A stretch of DNA of 64,000 nucleotides, from contig CAAFTS010000071.1 of assembly GCA_900765975.1 (NCBI GenBank), positions 1-64,000 on the forward strand, in the 5' to 3' direction. The position numbers were made by a program, and so were the translations under genes. This DNA is from Lachnospiraceae bacterium (GTDB taxonomy: Bacteria; Bacillota; Clostridia; Lachnospirales; Lachnospiraceae). The notes beneath the pieces were generated by a model that saw only the letters and a list, made by a program, of their open reading frames with translations, ran no database searches and had not been told where the DNA came from. Positions 1 through 9,200 of the stretch are shown one piece after another; the stretch's first letter is position 1, and the number at the start of each line of letters is the position of its first letter.

Positions 1-62
1 AGTATGATATAGCAATGGATAAACTGAGTGTAAAGGAATATGAGGACCCCTTTAAGGGGTAG
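1..62 (+). CDS. C-terminal tail of a transposon protein, probably TnpB-type (partial)
   Basis: An open frame enters the window from the left edge and ends at a TAG at 60-62; the last 19 readable residues start YDIAMDKLSV. I cannot recognise the protein from so short a tail. The call as a TnpB-type nuclease rests on what follows: the stop codon lies inside the first of a run of GC-rich hairpins, as at the 3' end of IS200/IS605-type tnpB genes, where the guide RNA overlaps the gene end. It could instead be another transposase or a host gene. Confidence 0.35.
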   Translation, partial: YDIAMDKLSVKEYEDPFKG

Positions 63-203
63 CCGGTATTACAAACGCCCTTTAAAGGGCGGCGATGAGT
101 CAAGGGCATAGTGGCTTGAACAGAGTGAAAGCCAGCGTCTTTAAGCGCTGGCCGGTAACTGCCCCCTTATAGGGGCGAGCAAACCACCCGTTTGACGGGT
201 GGT
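47..203 (+). ncRNA. Run of five short hairpins, candidate omega-RNA/right end of an IS200/IS605-type element
   Basis: Five separate perfect or near-perfect hairpins follow one another: 47-59 (CCCC/GGGG around TTTAA), 76-91 (CGCCCTTTAAAGGGCG), 132-151 (CCAGCG/CGCTGG), 161-176 (GCCCC/GGGGC) and 183-203 (ACCACCCG/CGGGTGGT). The stems differ in sequence, so this is not a CRISPR. Structured RNA overlapping the end of tnpB and closing with a strong terminal hairpin is the known layout of IS200/IS605 right ends and their guide RNAs. The assignment is inference from layout. Confidence 0.4.
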
Positions 204-490
204 CATGATTTTATATCCACTTTTTTAGACGCTTCTTGATTTCACTTGAAAAAAGTGTTTCACTTAATAAGCCTATGAGGGTAACTCTTAGCTTTTAAAC
301 TGCTATTTCTTTTCGCTGCTTTTTATTATGATATTTAGGTCAGTTTACAAGGAACTACACGTAAATCGTGAAACGGGCTGCTGACAACAAACGGCGGTAT
401 GCTCCCATAAGTGAACCGCTCCCCGTCAAGAGGACAGCAAAAAAATATAAAGTTTTTCCGGCCGGTAGCCTGTAGGTTGCTGGCCGCTTT

Positions 491-1390
491 TTATGCAGCC
501 AGAGATAGCCGGTGTTTTTCCAGCGGTGTCAAGACACCTAAATTGCGTTGAACCCGTCTGGTGTTGTAATAACGGATATGGTTCTCAATCATCTGGACGG
601 GTTCTTGCTTGCTGGTGAACCGCCTGCCATAGTAACGCTCGCGCTTCAAGATGCCCCAAAATCCCTCCATCGGGCCATTGTCAATACAGTGGGCCACACG
701 GGACATACTCTGCGTCATTCCGGCTTGTTGAAGTTTATGGTGGAATGCCCAGCTGGTGTACTGAAAGCCCCTGTCACTATGGAATAAGGGATGGGCATCC
801 GGGATGGCCTTAACAGCCTGATGGAAGGTCTTGTAAATGAGTGGATTATCGTTCCGTTCGCTGAGAACATAGGACACGATACGCCGGTCACAGAGATCCA
901 GGATGGCACTCAGATAGAGCTTATGTACCTCAACGCCCTCATACCATTTGAACTCCGTCACATCGGTCAGACATTTCTCATTCGGTTTCTCTGCATGGAA
1001 TTGGCGGTTCAGGAGGTTGTCGGCGAGATACTGTGGATTCTTAACCTGTCTGGTACAGCCGTGGTTATTGTATTTCACAGTAGACCGAATATCTCTGGCC
1101 CGGCAGATACGAAGCACTCTTTTGTCATTGACGTGGATGCCATAGTCATGGCGCAGGTCGTCATTGAGCCTCCGGCAGCCTTTATCCGGGCTTTCCTCGT
1201 GGATTTTTTAGGTTTTGTCAGCCAGGCGCTCATTCTCCGCAGCCCGATGGTTCAGTTTCCCGGAAGCCCATTTGTAGTAGGCAGAACGAGCCACATGGAG
1301 CAGTTCGCAGGCTGCTTCAATTGGAAATCCCTGGTTTTCATGACATTCTCGAATGGCTATATAAATATGGCGCTGTCTTACTTCTGAGAG
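491..1390 (-). pseudogene. IS3-family transposase OrfB, interrupted by a stop codon
   Basis: The frame encodes an N-terminal HTH_21-like segment (ENQGFPIEAACELL, then SAYYKW) followed by the rve/DDE integrase core. The three catalytic positions are visible: D in LTDVTEFKW, D in HSDRGFQY and E in NGPMEGFWGILKRE. A TAA at 1208-1210 sits in frame between the helix-turn-helix and the core (ADKT-stop-KIHEESPDKG), so only a 208-residue core fragment (491-1117) remains open. The C-terminus ends normally at 491. The flanking frame on both sides of the stop is good coding sequence, which points to a single nonsense mutation. Confidence 0.8.
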
Positions 1391-1629
1391 GCATCCCTCC
1401 TCTCTACCTCGTCCAATTTTTTTAACAGGGCATTCTCCATTTCTGCCAGATACAGCTTGTGCTTTAACTGCTCAATTTCAATCTGTGCCTGCTCCAGTTC
1501 AGTACGTGGAGTCTGGTCTTTCTTGCAAAGACCACCCTTTCCGTAAAAATACACTTTGCTCGGACCATCTTCAAAAAAGCCGCGGAAATTACCATCAAAA
1601 AAGAGGTCGCTGACGCTGCTATCAGGCAA
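1378..1629 (-). pseudogene. IS3-family OrfA, C-terminal part
   Basis: The last 45 residues are a charged coiled-coil (TELEQAQIEIEQLKHKLYLAEMEN and onward) typical of the leucine-zipper end of IS3 OrfA proteins, which mediates OrfA/OrfAB multimerisation. The N-terminal helix-turn-helix expected in front of it is missing or too diverged to see, and no proper start codon with a ribosome site is present. The stop (1378-1380) overlaps the orfB frame with a -1 offset. The 550 bases upstream (1630-2200) are AT-rich and show no gene. Confidence 0.6.
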
Positions 1630-2212
1630 AACAGAATTCCTTTCCAGCCCCTGAGTATTGTAGTATGTAAGCTTCCAATTTCTACCCCAATAAGGAACTC
1701 ACTCACAAACAGCATTTCCTACATATAGCTATGATTTTTCCATTTCTTATCAGTCTTTTTGCACTTACACCAAATAATATGTACGCTTTTATAAATAAAA
1801 TAAATCAGAATCAGGGAAAAGGCAGCTATGAATCTCTACGCTAATAACAAATCAATCATATCATCGCGGACCAGCATTAAAATTATATTAACCAGTCCCA
1901 TGACTATCACAACAATAAATCCATGAGTTTCAAATTAGTCTGTTGCATCCGTTTCACAAATACCTTTTAATCCCGTCATACTCTAAGCATTGATTACCTT
2001 TAACAGAAATCTAAAAACAACAACAGCAAATCCTCCGATAATATGATTATGGGTAAATTTTATTATAACGCAATACTCGTAATTACGACAAGATATCAGC
2101 TTTTTAATCCAGAAGCAGCTTGGGAAAAACTTATCAAATGATGGGTTTTAATCAAGATGTATACAATTCTTACTTTTTAATACACTATTAATCAAGGCGA
2201 GAGTTCTATTAA

Positions 2213-2241
2213 TTTTGGGTGAAAACAGCTCTGCCTATAAT
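2213..2241 (+). promoter_or_regulatory. Possible SigA-type promoter of the oleate hydratase gene
   Basis: A TATAAT hexamer at 2236-2241 is preceded by TTTTGG at 2213-2218 with a 17-base spacer, about 30 bases before the start codon. The -35 match is poor. A clear AAGGAGG ribosome site follows at about 2257-2263. Confidence 0.35.
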
Positions 2242-2271
2242 AACAGCATACCAAACAAGGAGGAACTGAAT

Positions 2272-4047
2272 ATGTATTATTCCAGTGGTAACTACGAGGC
2301 TTTTGCCCGTCCCAGAAAGCCTGAGGGTGTTGAGCACAAATCTGCTTATATCATTGGTACCGGTCTTGCTGCTCTGACTGCAGCCTGCTATCTGGTACGT
2401 GATGGTCAGATGACGGGCGGGCATATACACATTTTTGAAAAGGACCCCATTCCTGGTGGTGCCTGTGACGGCTATGAATATCCGCAGCTTGGCTATGTCA
2501 TGCGCGGTGGCCGCGAAATGGATAATCATTTTGAGGTCATGTGGGATCTGTTCCGTTCTATTCCTTCCATTGAGACGGAAGGCGTCAGTGTACTCGATGA
2601 ATATTACTGGCTGAATAAGAAGGACCCGAACTTCTCCCTTTGCCGTGCAACCGTCAACCGTGGCGAGGATGCCCACACTGACGGCAAGTTTGACATCTCC
2701 GACAAGGGTGCGTTGGAGATTATGCGCCTCTTCTTCACTCCTGATGAGGACCTTTATAATAAGAAAATCACCGATTTCTTTGATGGTGAGGTCCTGAACT
2801 CCAACTTCTGGCTCTATTGGCGTACCATGTTTGCCTTCGAGAACTGGCACAGTGCCCTGGAGATGAAGCTCTATATCAAGCGTTTCATCCACCACATAGG
2901 CGGCCTGCCGGATTTCAAGGCCCTGCGCTTTACAAAATATAATCAGTACGAGTCCATGATCCTTCCTATGATAAAATATCTGGAAGGTCATAACGTGGAC
3001 TTTTGCTACAACACCAAGGTCGTCAATATAGAGTTTGATATCCTGCCTGACCGCAAACAGGCAAAGCGTATCGAATTACTGGCTGAGGGCGAGACACGGT
3101 ATGTTGACCTCACCGAGGATAATCTTGTCTTTATCACCAATGGCGGCTGTGTTGAGAATTCCACTCTTGGCTCTCAGACAGCTCCTGCCCCCTTTAATAC
3201 CGGAATCCGGGAAGGTGGCGGCTGGGATATGTGGCGCAAGATTGCTGCACAGAGCCCCGACTTCGGTCATCCTGACAAATTCTGCTTTGACCCTGAGCAG
3301 ACAAATTGGATGAGCGCAACCGTAACAACTCTGGACCAGCGGATTGTTCCTTATATCAGAAACATCTGTAAGCGTGATCCCTTCTCCGGTGGCGTTGTAA
3401 CCGGTGGTATCGTTACAGTAAAGGACTCTAACTGGCTGCTCAGCTGGACCTTTAACCGTCAGCCACAGTTCCGCAGCCAGCCGAAGAATCAGCTTGTGGG
3501 CTGGATCTACGGTCTGTTCTCCGATAAACCCGGCAACTTCATCAAGAAGACCATGCGCGAATGTACCGGCGAGGAGATCTGCATGGAGTGGCTGTACCAT
3601 CTGGGAGTTCCTGATGAGCAGATTGAGGATATGGCAAAAAACAGCGCCAATACCATCCCCTGCATGATGCCTTATATCACTGCCTTCTTCATGCCTCGTG
3701 AGGCCGGTGACCGCCCTGACGTTGTTCCCCAGGGCGCTGTGAACTTTGCTTTCCTGGGTCAGTTTGCTGAGACAAAGCGTGACACCATCTTCACTACCGA
3801 ATACTCTATGCGTACAGGCATGGAGGCTGTTTACACACTACTGGATGTTGACAGAGGCGTGCCTGAGGTCTGGGGCAGCACCTATGACATTCGCGACCTT
3901 TTAAATGCCACGATTCAGTTGCGCGATGGAAGGCCGCTGTCTGAAATGAAGCTTGGCTTCATGGAGGATATGGTCATTAAAGGCCTTTTGAAAAAGGTCA
4001 AGGATACAGATATCGAAAAGCTGTTATATGAATATCATGTGTTCTGA
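2272..4047 (+). CDS. ohyA: Oleate hydratase (FAD-dependent, MCRA family)
   Basis: A 591-residue protein of the usual family length. Oleate hydratases add water to the cis-9 double bond of unsaturated fatty acids, making 10-hydroxy acids; in gut bacteria this detoxifies oleate and linoleate. The N-terminus carries a Rossmann FAD motif (IIGTGLAALTAACYL), then HIFEKDPIPGGACDG and the family signature around MRGGREMDNHFE. The conserved MMPYITAFFMPR segment lies near residue 470. I start at ATG 2272 because AAGGAGG lies eight bases before it; the frame runs further upstream without a ribosome site. Codon use is coherent and the gene is intact, although mobile-element debris surrounds it. No flavin reductase or fatty-acid transporter is adjacent. 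Confidence 0.93.
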   Translation: MYYSSGNYEAFARPRKPEGVEHKSAYIIGTGLAALTAACYLVRDGQMTGGHIHIFEKDPIPGGACDGYEYPQLGYVMRGGREMDNHFEVMWDLFRSIPSIETEGVSVLDEYYWLNKKDPNFSLCRATVNRGEDAHTDGKFDISDKGALEIMRLFFTPDEDLYNKKITDFFDGEVLNSNFWLYWRTMFAFENWHSALEMKLYIKRFIHHIGGLPDFKALRFTKYNQYESMILPMIKYLEGHNVDFCYNTKVVNIEFDILPDRKQAKRIELLAEGETRYVDLTEDNLVFITNGGCVENSTLGSQTAPAPFNTGIREGGGWDMWRKIAAQSPDFGHPDKFCFDPEQTNWMSATVTTLDQRIVPYIRNICKRDPFSGGVVTGGIVTVKDSNWLLSWTFNRQPQFRSQPKNQLVGWIYGLFSDKPGNFIKKTMRECTGEEICMEWLYHLGVPDEQIEDMAKNSANTIPCMMPYITAFFMPREAGDRPDVVPQGAVNFAFLGQFAETKRDTIFTTEYSMRTGMEAVYTLLDVDRGVPEVWGSTYDIRDLLNATIQLRDGRPLSEMKLGFMEDMVIKGLLKKVKDTDIEKLLYEYHVF

Positions 4048-4109
4048 TGAACCGGTGTCCCATCAGATTCTTGACGACCGCATATTTTCTGCACTCTGCC
4101 CAGCCACAA

Positions 4110-4440
4110 AAATCGGTATGGATGCAAGAATCACCCCCTATATCGGATGCTGCAATGTAAGATACTGTAAGGCACGCCACGGGTCAATAGCAATGCGGCC
4201 AACCTGGACATAGTCCGTGACAATAAAGGAGTCAAGGCCATCGTTCTTGCCCAAGCCGGTGAAAGACTTCTCATGTTTGCACCGCTTCCGGATTAAAGCA
4301 GAAAACCTTTACAAAATAGGGCTTAGGCCGCTCACTGGTGGAGAGGTAATTAACCACATGGCCACCCTAGAAACTGGTAGACTTTACAGCAATCAAATGA
4401 TAGTTGATTCCCAGACCATCACAACATGCAACCTCGCGTA
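4110..4440 (-). pseudogene. Fragment of an IS110-family transposase (N-terminal DEDD region), frameshifted
   Basis: Reading the minus strand in two frames recovers an IS110-type series: DGLGINYHLIAVKSTSF, then PYFVKVFCFNPEAV, then KNDGLDSFIVTDYVQVGRI. These correspond to the family pattern of a GLE/GME glutamate block, an ILNPKQV-type block and the KNDxxDAFVIADxLRFGRI block that carries the late DEDD aspartates. There are internal stops and at least one frameshift, and neither a start nor a C-terminal serine domain is seen. The rest of the gap between the two lipid genes (4048-4109 and 4441-4790) shows no gene. Confidence 0.6.
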
Positions 4441-4791
4441 ATCAGCATTCATGCTCCGAAAATACCCTGCTGGAAGCTGACGGAGCAGAAGCAACATTTA
4501 TGTAAGTATTAGAAGTGTGGAACCAAGGTCGCAAGCTAAATAAGTAATGGAGGCAGGGCTGTTTGGCAACCCATATCGAGCAACTTGCAAGTAGAAACAG
4601 CGGTACCCTCTGGACAGTTCCTATAGACTCTATTATAAGAGTCCGGGAATTCTTGGCAAGATAGTAACTTGTATAGGGGATAAAGATCATTGAGAGAACC
4701 TCTGGATATATGACTCCTCTATATCACTAAAAAAGAATAACCTAGCCCCTGTATATCTGGGGTATAGGCTTATTATACAAGAAGGAAGCAT

Positions 4792-5688
4792 ATGAAAAAA
4801 CAAACTCTTTTTTCCCCCTTTGACGGCTTATCACTTTCCGTTGCCATCTCGGAGCCGCAAGGTGCGCCCATAGGCATTATTCAGTTTTCTCACGGAATGG
4901 CAGAACACAAGGAGCGTTATTTCCCTTTCATGGAGTACCTTAGTGAGAATGGTTACATTTGTGTAATCCATGACCATCGCGGACACGGCGGCAGTGTAAA
5001 AAGTGATAAGGACTACGGCTATTTCTACACAGAGGACATTTGGGCTATTGTTGAAGATCTTCACGAGGTATCTGTGGTTATCAAAGAGCAATATCCTTAT
5101 CTGCCGCTTTATCTGTTCAGTCACAGCATGGGCACACTGGTTGCCCGAAACTATCTGAAAAAATATGACATCCTTATCAGCAAACTTGTTCTATGCGGAC
5201 CGCCCACAGAAAACAAAGCCGTTAGTCTCGGATTGTTTCTGGCAAAGCATTCCGGCAAAAGGAAGGACAAGGTGCCAAATCACTTCCTGAACAACCTGGC
5301 ATTTAAGAGCTTTTACAAGGGTTATGCGGAGCCCAATGCATGGCTTTCTGAAAATCCGGATAATGTAACCATTTACAACAACGATCCGCTATGTGGTTTT
5401 ATCTTTACGACCAACGGATTCATCAATCTGCTGACGCTGCAGAAGGAAGCTTTCAATGCAGATAACTGGCATCCTCGTAATCCTAAGCTTCCCATACTTG
5501 TTATGGCAGGGGAGGACGACCCGGTCATCATTTCTGAAAGGAAGTTCCAGGAACTTCTATTCTTTTTGAAGAAGGTTGGCTACAGTAATCTACAATCTAA
5601 GCTATACAAAAACAACCGTCATGAACTTCTTAACGAATCGAATCATGAAAAAATTTTTGAAGACATTTTGAAATTCTTTGACGCATAG
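4792..5688 (+). CDS. Alpha/beta hydrolase, monoacylglycerol lipase/lysophospholipase-like
   Basis: A 298-residue soluble protein of the serine aminopeptidase/Hydrolase_4 family. The oxyanion-side block FSHGMAEHKERY and HDHRGHG are present, the nucleophile elbow is SHSMG (Ser near residue 112), the acid is in MAGEDDPV and the catalytic His in NNRHELLNE. The family cleaves acyl esters of glycerol or lysophospholipids, releasing fatty acids. The start is supported by GAAGGAAG a few bases before ATG 4792. The gene lies downstream of oleate hydratase on the same strand but 740 bases away across IS110 debris, so co-transcription is unlikely. Shared use in host-lipid handling is inference. No signal peptide is seen. 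Confidence 0.82.
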   Translation: MKKQTLFSPFDGLSLSVAISEPQGAPIGIIQFSHGMAEHKERYFPFMEYLSENGYICVIHDHRGHGGSVKSDKDYGYFYTEDIWAIVEDLHEVSVVIKEQYPYLPLYLFSHSMGTLVARNYLKKYDILISKLVLCGPPTENKAVSLGLFLAKHSGKRKDKVPNHFLNNLAFKSFYKGYAEPNAWLSENPDNVTIYNNDPLCGFIFTTNGFINLLTLQKEAFNADNWHPRNPKLPILVMAGEDDPVIISERKFQELLFFLKKVGYSNLQSKLYKNNRHELLNESNHEKIFEDILKFFDA

Positions 5689-5691
5689 AAA

Positions 5692-5760
5692 TCAAAATCG
5701 AGCAGGAGGCGGTGATTAACCGCCGTCCTCTCACAGCACCGTGCAACAGACTGTCTGACG
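5692..5760 (-). mobile_element. 3' end fragment of a group II intron (domain V/VI remnant)
   Basis: On the minus strand the sequence reads ACGGTGCTGTGAGAGGACGG, then GCGGTTAATCACCGC, then TCCTGCTCGAT. This resembles the end of bacterial group II introns: the 3' half of domain V, a short domain VI hairpin (GGCGGT/ACCGCC around TTAATC) and the terminal CTCGAT. Only the last 55-60 bases remain and no intron-encoded reverse transcriptase is nearby. The match is from memory of intron ends. Confidence 0.45.
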
Positions 5761-5806
5761 GTTATAATAAATGTTATAATAGATATAGTGTTGAAGGGAT
5801 TCTATT

Positions 5807-5923
5807 ATGGCATATATTGTTGGTAAAGACAGAAATCAAAATAGAATAATTGATAAAGATAATTCTGTACGTACCCTATACAGAACTTGCACGGACGTTC
5901 TCCGAATGCAAAAATCATCGTGA
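5807..5923 (+). pseudogene. N-terminal fragment of an IS1182-like transposase
   Basis: An ATG at 5807 opens a 38-codon frame beginning MAYIVGKDRNQNRIIDKDNS, which resembles the start of IS1182/IS4-type DDE transposases (MAYxVGKDRNQ, then a D/ENPVR block). After NSVR the similarity stops and the frame runs into an ISL3 fragment, ending at TGA 5921. It is the 5' end of one element truncated by or fused to another. Confidence 0.5.
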
Positions 5924-6085
5924 ATAAATACCATTTCATCCGTCAGGTCACATAGGCCATTAAAATATACGTAAACAGTTTCAGCGGTCCATGCCCATTT
6001 CTCAGTTAAGTATTATAAACGCAGCCGCAAGCTCATCATGCCCCCCAACTATTGACAAAGAGCCGAAAAACAGGAATACTGCCAA
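5875..6085 (+). pseudogene. ISL3-family transposase fragment, degenerate
   Basis: Across three frames the plus strand gives SPNAKIIVNKYHFIRQVT, a stop, QRSMPIS and then VKYYKRSRKLI. These match in order the middle of ISL3-type transposases (the PNAxIIxDKFHxIRQVxxA block followed by LRKYYKRSRKLL). Frameshifts and stops at 5972 and around 6050 make it non-functional. Positions 6086-6250 hold no gene apart from a terminator-like hairpin. Confidence 0.55.
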
Positions 6086-6114
6086 AGATATATCATCTTC
6101 AGTACTCCTGTTTT
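6067..6114 (-). terminator. Possible terminator downstream of the GGDEF-EAL gene
   Basis: AAAACAGGAATACT (6067-6080) pairs with AGTACTCCTGTTTT (6101-6114), with one mismatch and a 20-base loop. On the minus strand the stem is followed by TTTTTCGG. It lies about 140 bases beyond the stop of the minus-strand gene ending at 6254. Confidence 0.45.
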
Positions 6115-6253
6115 CCCTTTTCCGTTCTTTTAGTAATTTATACTGCAGCCGTTTCCCCTCTGAATGCAGCATTCTGAACCACTATTGCTGAGATTCTGGT
6201 GATTTTTTCAAGGATTCTAGGCATTCGCTAATGATTAGTCCTTAATTCATCCA

Positions 6254-9200
6254 TTAGCCCAAATACTTTTTTATGAACACATCCAAAGGGATAGGTTTTG
6301 AATAGTAATACCCCTGTCCAATGTCACAACCATACTCTGTCAGAATCCGTTCCTGTCCGATTGTTTCCACACCCTCAGCTACAATCTCAAATCCCATTTT
6401 ATGGCACATGTCAAGAAGTGACTGCACTAAGATGCGGTTATTTTCATTCTCTTCCAGTTTTGCCACCAACCCTTTATCTATTTTCACCTGATCAAAGGGA
6501 ATATCCACCAACATAGATAAATTATTATAAGATGCCCCAAAATCGTCTAATGAGATACGTAATCCCAACGCTTTTAACTGTCTTACCATATACTGAACAG
6601 TCCCATTCTCCAAACATCCGCTACTTTCAGTAATCTCTACCTCAATACGGTCCGGCTGTACCCCATAACGCTCTAATATATTCTTTAAATCATCCTCTAA
6701 ATATAACTCCTGCAGGGTCTGCCTGGAAAAATTGACAGCAATCGTAACCTTCTCCGGCCATGACTTTATAAACTGACATACCTTTTCAAATACGTATAGA
6801 TCCAGGCTGGCAATTAAATTGTTCTCTTCCAATGCAGGTATAAACTTATCAGGGGTGAGCATTCCTTCCAGGTCATCGTTGTATCTCACCAGTGCCTCTG
6901 CCCCAATAAGTTCATGAGTCCGTAACGATACTTTGGCCTGAAGAAAAATTTCATAGGCATTCTTTTCAATGTTATTCAACATTTTTCCCAGCATCCCCAT
7001 CCTTGATACTACCCCTGACCTCTCCGCACCTATTTTCTGGTAATAAGACTTTTTTTGGTTTTCCACCAAATATTCCGCATCAACAACACATTTTTTTATG
7101 CTCTTACTTTTATCATCAAATACCTGACCAATGGAGGCAGAGAGTTCTAAGTGCTGATCAAGCCTTTCATGCAGGAGCGACAGCCCAGACATAAATTCTT
7201 CCTCATTCTGATTCAAAAGGATAACATAGAACACATCTCCACTAACTCTATAAATGGACTCTTCAGGGAAACATTCCTTCAGCACAAGCGCCATATCCCT
7301 GAGAAGTTTATCTCCGTACTTCAGTCCCAAAAGCTCGTTGATACGCCTCATCTCATTCATGCTGACAACCACTACCCCGATACTTTTTACGAAATCACCA
7401 TCGAACTTGGTACGGAAGTCAAAATAACTATCATAATTTTTTACGCCAGTTTTTTCATCATGCCCAATTAAATAGTGAAAGCGGTCAGCCAGTTCTCGTT
7501 TCTTCCTCTCCTCCTGGATAACAAAAAATAGTTTTCTGATAATTTTTTTATCATTATCTGACTTCTTTCTGTTGATTATGACTAAAAATTCCGCTTTATC
7601 CCCGTTTCCCAAAACCGTAAGCACATCGAGGACTTTCATACCTTCCTCCATCATAATACGATAAAGTGCAACTGAACCAGAGGCTGCTTCTTCCAGAGAA
7701 AAAATACTCAACATTTCTTCCCATCCTCTATTTTTTGAGTACTGTAACACAGCAAGTGAAAAATCGGTCTCATCGGCCACCAGACTGTTATTGCTCCGCC
7801 AAATATAGAAGCGTTCCATTTCCCAGTTATTAATATCTATCGAAAAAACAGCTGCGGCATCAGACTGATAAAATGAGACTGCTTCCTGAAGTGCCGTATG
7901 TATGAATGAAGACAGGTTCGGCTGCTGGATCATTTCATAGACACTCTCGATTACATTTTTTCCATCGTCTGCCTCCTTCATGGACTCATCTATATGATTC
8001 TGTAGATTTTTGACAAATGCCACCATATATTCCTGCCCACCATGACTTATAAGTATGTTTTTAATCAGAAACTCTTGCTTAAGCCATTCATTGTATTGCC
8101 TCCATTGAAAGAATTTATCCCTACTCCATTTTAGTACTGTACAACCGCTACACGGTAAATTCCTATGGTGCAACAGCTCATAACATTTCCTCCCTACACA
8201 GTCATCGCCCAGGATTCCCAGCCTCCTGGTGACGGCTCCGTTGACAGCCATCACTATGTAATTTCGGGGATCCACAACATAAGCTATCTCACCCCTATCA
8301 AAACAGAACTCCTGCAGCACTGCCGTCAACCCATTGTCCACCTTCCAGGGCCGATATATTCCGCTAATATCCTGAAGATAAAGGAAGGCACATACGTGTC
8401 CATTATAAATGTTCACATATAACCGCCCTCTAAGTGCCATCCAAGATACGTCATTCTGCTCTACCATGCGTCTAAATTCAATGCCAACTTCTTGCTCTCC
8501 CTGTTCAAAGGCTCTCATTAAGTAATCTCTGTTCATGGCTCTTAGATATTTAGGAATATCCTCCGAGTAAGTCACATTTTTAATTCCCTGCTCCGCAATA
8601 TCAGAAAAGGTCATGGTATCCTTCTGACTAAAATAGACAGACCACACCCCCCCTATCCAGAGAACCTTGTTATCAGTCAAATCCACCTCTCCATATGCAG
8701 CATATTCCTTAAGAAAAACATCGAACAACAGCATATCCTTAACATAGGATGTCTCTAACAGTTTCATATTGTCAATATTCTTTAGGACACCCACACTTCT
8801 TTTCTCCCTGCCACTGCCAGCAGGGGACGAAAGTATTAGACGATACCATTGCTCCTTGTCATTTTCTTTCCTAAGCTTGATGTCTGCATTTCTGTTGGTG
8901 TTCCCCACCTCAGCTACTTTAAAAGTGTCCTTAAAAACATCCTGACTGTCCGGAATGATACATCCAGAGTCAATACACTTTTCGACAAAATTTGTCACAA
9001 TCCGTTCCTTCCCTGGAAGCCAGGAAAACCCAGATACTAATACCGCTGTACCCGTAATATAACTATATTCAAAAATATCATGTTCCAACCCCAGAAGTTC
9101 ATAGGGGAATTCCTGAAGTCCCTTCAATCTTCGGTAACTGCCGTATAGCACAGCAACCTCCGAATCTTCATAGTCAAACTCCCCTTCACAGAGTATAGGT

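Larger units (their letters stand above)
412..1629 (-). mobile_element. Degenerate IS3-family insertion sequence
   Basis: This minus-strand segment holds the remains of the two IS3-type frames, orfA (1378-1629) and orfB (491 to about 1390). The orfB frame is shifted by -1 relative to orfA at their junction, as expected for IS3 programmed frameshifting. The N-terminal part of orfA is not recognisable and orfB contains a nonsense codon, so the element cannot move by itself. The stretch just downstream of orfB (about 412-440) may hold the terminal repeat; no matching repeat was found upstream of orfA. Positions 204-411 hold no gene that I can see. Confidence 0.7.

Noticed and set aside
47-203. 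CRISPR array
   Set aside because: The five hairpins have different sequences and spacings; there are no repeated units and no cas genes.
791-1387. Plus-strand open frame of 198 codons
   Set aside because: Antisense to the IS3 transposase core, which has clear DDE motifs on the other strand.
2209-2991. Minus-strand open frame of 260 codons
   Set aside because: Shadow of oleate hydratase; no ribosome site and no recognisable motifs.
5991-6191. Plus-strand open frame of 66 codons
   Set aside because: It begins inside an ISL3 remnant and covers a terminator-like hairpin; no coding signature of its own.
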